A model generated the notes under the pieces. It had not been told where the DNA came from and searched no databases. It worked only from the letters and a program-made list of their open reading frames with translations. The translations under genes were made by a program, and so were the position numbers. From Pelagibacteraceae bacterium TMED65 (GTDB lineage Bacteria > Pseudomonadota > Alphaproteobacteria > TMED127), in the NCBI GenBank assembly GCA_002167215.1, contig NHDS01000018.1, positions 46,000 to 56,083 of the forward strand: 10,084 nucleotides of DNA. Reading direction: 5' to 3'. Within the stretch, counting starts at the first letter, position 1. Every line of letters begins with the position of its first letter. This document shows, in pieces, positions 7,126 to 10,084 of this stretch.

Positions 7126-7521
7126 ATGAATATAAAGTTTTTTTTGCTTCTGCCAATAATAGAATTAATTTTGTTTATATTAAGTGGGGATTTTCTTGGT
7201 TTTTTTCCAGTAATTATTTTAATTATAATCTCTGGAATTTTAGGTATTTATTTGCTGAAATCAGGTTTTAATTTTGAAGGAATCAAACACATATCAACAA
7301 ATCCAGAAGAGTGGATTTTCAAAAAAATAGCTGGAATATTGCTACTTATACCAGGTTTTGTTACTGATATAATAGGCATATTTATTTTATTCAAATCCTT
7401 GAGATTTTTAGTTTGGGATTTTATACCTAAAAATGCAAAAGAATATGTTTACAAAAAAAATAGAAAAGACAAAAATAATGAAATTATTGAAGTTGATTAT
7501 AAAGATCTTGATGAAAAATAA
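7126..7521 (+). CDS. fxsA: FxsA family membrane protein
   Basis: The 131-residue protein has the FxsA architecture: hydrophobic helices at about 4-20, 26-45 and 67-90, and a charged cytoplasmic tail after about 100. PIIELILF (10-17) and the hallmark LIPGFVTDIIG (74-84) are strongly conserved in the family. In E. coli, FxsA overproduction relieves exclusion of phage T7 by the F plasmid; its normal role is unknown. The 47 bases upstream serve this gene and the divergent DUF4149 gene. They contain GATAAT at 7111-7116, a good -10 box, and TTTACA at 7091-7096, a possible -35, but only 14 bases separate them, so the promoter is uncertain. The gene's end overlaps the acylphosphatase start by 11 bases. 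Confidence 0.88.
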   Translation: MNIKFFLLLPIIELILFILSGDFLGFFPVIILIIISGILGIYLLKSGFNFEGIKHISTNPEEWIFKKIAGILLLIPGFVTDIIGIFILFKSLRFLVWDFIPKNAKEYVYKKNRKDKNNEIIEVDYKDLDEK

Positions 7522-7783
7522 ATTTTTAAAGATATATGGACGGGTACAAGGAGTTGGATTCCGTCAGTGGACAAAAAAGCAAGCACAAAAGTACAATCTA
7601 AATGGCTGGGTTAAAAATTGTACTGACAAAACTGTAGAATGTGAAGTAAGTGGATTAAAAGAAAATATAGATCTTTTTTCACAAGCTTGTTTAAAAGGCC
7701 CTTTACTTTCTTCGGTTAAAAGAATAAGTGAAAAAAATATTTCTTTTAAAAAATTCAAATCTTTTATAATAATTGGTGAATGA
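7511..7783 (+). CDS. acyP: Acylphosphatase
   Basis: From the ATG at 7511 the product has 90 residues, the normal size for the family. A longer in-frame reading from 7433 would add 26 lysine-rich residues lying within fxsA, with no family similarity, so I reject it. The ferredoxin-like alpha/beta fold is marked by KIYGRVQGVGFRQW (7-20), in which the GVGFR loop binds phosphate and R18 is the catalytic arginine, and by GWVKN (32-36) with the catalytic asparagine N36. The usual DG after this motif reads TDK. The enzyme hydrolyses acyl phosphates such as acetyl phosphate or carbamoyl phosphate in the cytoplasm; the in vivo substrate is usually unknown. It overlaps fxsA by 11 bases and the next gene by ATGA, so it is translationally coupled to both. 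Confidence 0.92.
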   Translation: MKNKFLKIYGRVQGVGFRQWTKKQAQKYNLNGWVKNCTDKTVECEVSGLKENIDLFSQACLKGPLLSSVKRISEKNISFKKFKSFIIIGE

Positions 7784-8358
7784 AAATTTTTTTACTTAGA
7801 CACACTACACTTGATGTGGATATAGATACTTTTTATGGACAGACCGACATAGATGTTTCAAAAAGTTTTTTGAAGGAAGTAAATATAATTAAAAATAAAA
7901 TATTAAATAATGATATTGATTTAAAAAAATTAAAAATATTTTCAAGCCCTCTCAAAAGATGTACTAAACTTACAAAAGAACTTACATACAAGTTCGATAT
8001 TGACGATAGAATTAAAGAGATGAATTTAGGTGACTGGGAAATGAAAAAAATGAAAGAAATACCTTCTTTTCAAAAAGATGAATGGGAAAATAATTTATTA
8101 TCTTTTAAGATTCCAAATGGTGAGAGTAATTCAGAATTCCTCTCTAGATTAAATAATTTTTTACAAGACATTTTAAGTTTAAAAAGTGATGTATTAATTG
8201 TTTGTCATGCGGGATCAATTAACGGTATGATATCAATTTTAACTGATGAACCCTTTGATAAATTAGTCAAAAATTATTGGGAAAAAATTAAACATGGTTC
8301 TTTATCTCTTATTGAAATTCAAGAAGGTACGGCACAAATTAAATATGTCGGAAAATAA
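7780..8358 (+). CDS. Histidine phosphatase family protein, CobC (alpha-ribazole phosphatase)-like
   Basis: The 192-residue protein belongs to the phosphoglycerate-mutase-like histidine phosphatases. R7 and H8 (LLRHTT) form the RH motif with the phospho-accepting histidine, R60 lies in SSPLKRC, E80 in KEMNLGDWE is the proton donor, and H143 lies in VCHAGS. The segment FYGQTDIDVSKSF (18-30) is typical of the CobC-like subgroup rather than of glycolytic mutases. CobC removes the phosphate of alpha-ribazole 5'-phosphate in late cobalamin synthesis, but many proteins with this pattern are general phosphatases. The gene follows the acylphosphatase by ATGA overlap and is not flanked by cobalamin genes, so the CobC assignment is only a subgroup likeness. 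A 21-base gap separates it from the metallopeptidase gene. Confidence 0.82.
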   Translation: MKIFLLRHTTLDVDIDTFYGQTDIDVSKSFLKEVNIIKNKILNNDIDLKKLKIFSSPLKRCTKLTKELTYKFDIDDRIKEMNLGDWEMKKMKEIPSFQKDEWENNLLSFKIPNGESNSEFLSRLNNFLQDILSLKSDVLIVCHAGSINGMISILTDEPFDKLVKNYWEKIKHGSLSLIEIQEGTAQIKYVGK

Positions 8359-8379
8359 CAAATCATTTAATACTTAAAA

Positions 8380-9093
8380 ATGAACTCTTTCAAATTTAGA
8401 ATTAATCAATTTAAGTATTTTGATAATATCAAAATAATTAGATCTTTAAAAAGATTCAAAACTGTCTCTATTAGTATAAGAGAAGGAAAATGTGAAATTA
8501 AATGTCCATTTTTCTTTTCTGAAAATTCATTAAATAGATTAATAGAAAAAAAAAAAAGTTGGATTAAAAAAAAATTAGATGAATCATTACTAAATTTAGA
8601 AAATACAAATTCTTTTGGAGAAAATTTTGTATTCTTTAGAGGACTAAAATTAAAATTGGTACAAAAATATTCGTATCTTACAAAAATAAAAAAAAGTAAT
8701 AACTGTATTGAAATATTTTTGAATAATAATAAAAAAAATGACAAGAAAAGATTGGTTATTGAATGGCTCAAGGCTTATGCGGATAAATATCTTATTGAAA
8801 GAGTATCTACTTTATCAAAAAAAGTTGATATTAATTTTACCTCAGTAAATGTAAAAGCCTATAAAGCAAGGTGGGGTAGTTGCACTTATAAGGGTGAAAT
8901 CTCTTTAAATTGGAAATTAATAATGCTTCCTGATAGGGTAATTGATTATGTTATTATACATGAACTTTCACATGTTATAGTTCCAAATCACTCGAAACTA
9001 TTTTGGAATTTAGTAGAAAAAAAATGCCCAAATTATGTTGAAAATAAAAAATGGTTAATAAAAAACGGTTCATCTCTAATAAGTTTGAGTTGA
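8380..9093 (+). CDS. YgjP-type (DUF45/M48-like) zinc metallopeptidase
   Basis: The 237-residue protein carries the full YgjP signature: an N-terminal beta-rich region with an IRSLKRFKTVSISI stretch (19-32), RWGSC at 164-168 with LNWKLIMLP following, then HELSHVIVPNHSKLFW at 194-209. H194 and H198 of HExxH plus H204 are the expected zinc ligands, and E195 the catalytic base. There is no signal peptide, so it should act in the cytoplasm. Family members are zinc peptidases by fold, and their natural substrates are unknown. An A12 run (8546-8557) encodes a lysine run, the longest homopolymer in the gene. It probably belongs to the same transcript as the phosphatase gene. Its 3' end overlaps the convergent DUF2007 gene by 18 bases. 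Confidence 0.88.
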   Translation: MNSFKFRINQFKYFDNIKIIRSLKRFKTVSISIREGKCEIKCPFFFSENSLNRLIEKKKSWIKKKLDESLLNLENTNSFGENFVFFRGLKLKLVQKYSYLTKIKKSNNCIEIFLNNNKKNDKKRLVIEWLKAYADKYLIERVSTLSKKVDINFTSVNVKAYKARWGSCTYKGEISLNWKLIMLPDRVIDYVIIHELSHVIVPNHSKLFWNLVEKKCPNYVENKKWLIKNGSSLISLS

Positions 9094-9303
9094 ATTAAGT
9101 TTTTTTTCGGCTTTCTGAATAATTTCCTTTGATAAATACAAATCCTTTTCATCTACGAGAATTCTAACAGGAATAGCAGTGATATTTCCCTCCATCACAG
9201 ACATTTCTTCATCAAGCACGAAATATTTAATATTATTAATATTTAAAATATTTTTTACCCAGCTAATATATACTTGATTGTTGCTTCTAATAATTGTTTT
9301 CAT
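9076..9303 (-). CDS. Small DUF2007 (putative signal-transducing protein) domain protein
   Basis: The 75-residue product fits the DUF2007 family: an N-terminal strand (MKTIIRSNN), a helix covering NQVYISWVKNILNINNI, then YFVLDEEMSVMEGN and the conserved AIPVRILVDEKD (43-54), ending in a helix with KEIIQKAEKKL. The family adopts a small ferredoxin-like fold. It is annotated as putative signal transducing from weak evidence, and no reaction is known. The start codon at 9303-9301 lies 32 bases after the tRNA-Arg on the same strand, so it may be expressed from the transcript carrying the tRNA. The interval is AT-only except for a few bases and shows no clear promoter. Its tail overlaps the metallopeptidase gene. 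Confidence 0.8.
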   Translation of the reverse strand: MKTIIRSNNQVYISWVKNILNINNIKYFVLDEEMSVMEGNITAIPVRILVDEKDLYLSKEIIQKAEKKLNSTQTY

Positions 9304-9335
9304 AAAAATAAATTAATTTTTATTTTATTAAATTT

Positions 9336-9412
9336 TGGTGCGCCCGAAAGGATTCGAACCCTTAACCTTTTGAGCCGAAATCAAATGCTCTATCCAGTTG
9401 AGCTACGGGCGC
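9336..9412 (-). tRNA. tRNA-Arg (anticodon UCG)
   Basis: The minus strand folds into a complete 77-base cloverleaf including an encoded CCA (9338-9336). The 7-bp acceptor stem pairs GCGCCCG with CGGGCGC. The D stem is GCTC/GAGC, the anticodon stem TTTGA/TCAAA, and the T arm AAGGG-TTCGAAT-CCTTT with one G-U pair. The loop TTTCGGC places TCG at 34-36 (9378-9376), hence Arg reading CGA and, by wobble, other CGN codons. G36-G37 matches the target of the TrmD m1G37 methyltransferase. The 5' end lies five bases after the POT transporter stop, suggesting it is cut out of a shared transcript by RNase P. A, at the discriminator position, is normal for Arg. Most bacteria read CGA with an inosine ACG tRNA instead. 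Confidence 0.95.
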
Positions 9413-9417
9413 AAATA

Positions 9418-10084
9418 TTAATTATTAACTCCATGTGATAATTTTAAAAGTTTTTTGTTACATAAAATAACAACTAATCCTACTGTAATACAAACGATCG
9501 TAATACCAAGAAAAATTGATTTTTCTCCCAACTTTTCTGAATATTGTCCAATTGTTCCTGCTAATTTGTTGCCAATGCCTATAGCAGCAAAATAAATACC
9601 CATTATTGAGGATACAAGTTTTTTAGGAGATAGTTTTGTAATATAAGAGAGGATTACGGGAGATGCACACAACTCTCCAATCGTATGAAATAAATATGCT
9701 AGTATCAACCAAAACATAGACGATTTTCCATAAATTTCATATTCTAAAGAGGCAAAAAACATAAAAACAAACCCTAAACCCATGATAATAATGCCAACTG
9801 CAATCTTGATTATAGAAGAGCTAACTATTTTTTTTAATTCAAGTTTATACCAAAATAACGATACATAAAAACCTAACGCTATAATCATTAGTGGATTGAT
9901 TGATTGAAACCAGCTAGCAGGTACTTGAAAGTTTATTAATTCTATTAATCTATCGGTTTTTTGGAATGTAAAAATATTCATTAGACCTCCCGCTTGTTCA
10001 AAAGACGCCCAAAAAATAATCAAGATAAAGCTCGAAATTATAATTAATTTTATTCTATCGAGTTCGTATTCACTTAGTTTATTT
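9418..10084 (-). CDS. POT-family (proton-dependent) peptide transporter, partial (N-terminus beyond right edge)
   Basis: The frame is open from the right edge to the TAA at 9420-9418, giving about 221 residues of C-terminus. It begins in a hydrophilic segment ending in LSEYELDRIK, then enters a helix followed by the POT signature FWASFEQAGGLMNIFTFQ and ASWFQSINPLMIIALGF. At least five further hydrophobic helices follow, including LILAYLFHTIGELCASPV with the conserved HTIGEL, and KLSPKKLVSSIMGIYF. These are typical of the second half of POT/PTR2 transporters, which import di- and tripeptides with protons across the inner membrane. The FEQ in the helix after the loop corresponds to the conserved FW..EQ site of the family. 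The visible part is not truncated and ends just before the tRNA-Arg. Upstream genes are not visible. Confidence 0.9.
   Translation of the reverse strand, partial: NKLSEYELDRIKLIIISSFILIIFWASFEQAGGLMNIFTFQKTDRLIELINFQVPASWFQSINPLMIIALGFYVSLFWYKLELKKIVSSSIIKIAVGIIIMGLGFVFMFFASLEYEIYGKSSMFWLILAYLFHTIGELCASPVILSYITKLSPKKLVSSIMGIYFAAIGIGNKLAGTIGQYSEKLGEKSIFLGITIVCITVGLVVILCNKKLLKLSHGVNN

Noticed and set aside
7433..7510. Longer acylphosphatase start at 7433
   Set aside because: The added lysine-rich stretch is an out-of-frame reading of fxsA. The ATG at 7511 gives the usual 90-residue enzyme.
7564..7758. Minus-strand open frame opposite acylphosphatase
   Set aside because: Shadow reading opposite a conserved enzyme; no own start signal or family likeness.
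8406..8771. Minus-strand open frame opposite the metallopeptidase gene
   Set aside because: Its long phenylalanine and serine runs reflect the reverse of a lysine-rich coding strand; it is not a real gene.
9305..9326. AT-only inverted repeat (AAAATAAA...TTTATTTT) between the tRNA and the DUF2007 gene, considered as a terminator
   Set aside because: It has no G-C pair, would be unstable, and lies against the DUF2007 start codon. In such AT-rich DNA this symmetry is expected by chance.
9336..9412. tRNA as an integration site with att repeats and a mobile element
   Set aside because: No integrase, no duplicated tRNA end and no foreign-looking gene is present on either side within the window.

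Overview
This is an AT-rich window (roughly 30% G+C judged by eye, not computed) that is packed with genes. There is no gene-free stretch longer than about 60 bases. Most neighbouring genes overlap by 4 to 30 bases or are separated by fewer than 50. The families are those of a Gram-negative proteobacterium: SCO1, HldE for ADP-heptose (lipopolysaccharide core), FxsA, CbbY-type HAD, DUF4149, DUF2007 and a YgjP metallopeptidase. The base composition, compactness and short spacers resemble streamlined marine alpha- or gammaproteobacteria, but the window has no gene that settles the lineage. I see no insertion sequence, prophage, CRISPR array or toxin-antitoxin pair.

Layout. (1) 1-3068 is a mostly minus-strand block read right to left: an exported SYLF-domain lipid-binding protein, a CbiX/SirB-type chelatase, a strongly diverged uroporphyrinogen-III methyltransferase-like protein, and a SCO1 copper chaperone that runs off the left edge. 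A secreted ankyrin-repeat gene lies on the opposite strand and exactly fills the gap between the chelatase and the methyltransferase. (2) 3125-6659 is a plus-strand operon: a secreted DUF2141 protein, UDP-glucuronate decarboxylase (UDP-xylose synthesis), bifunctional HldE, and a CbbY-like HAD phosphatase, each overlapping the next. It supplies sugar nucleotides for the cell surface. (3) 6656-7078 is a minus-strand DUF4149 membrane protein. (4) 7126-9093 is a plus-strand run: FxsA, acylphosphatase, a CobC-like histidine phosphatase and a YgjP-type zinc metallopeptidase. (5) 9076-10084 is on the minus strand: a POT-family peptide transporter (N-terminus off the right edge), a tRNA-Arg(UCG) five bases after its stop codon, and a small DUF2007 protein.

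The points most worth a second look are the degenerate methyltransferase/chelatase pair beside SCO1, the ankyrin gene nested antisense to it, two G7 tracts at the UXS-HldE junction and in the HldE kinase motif, a CbbY-type HAD where a heptose-bisphosphate phosphatase might be expected, and the tRNA-Arg with a UCG anticodon. None of these amounts to clear proof of a new system.
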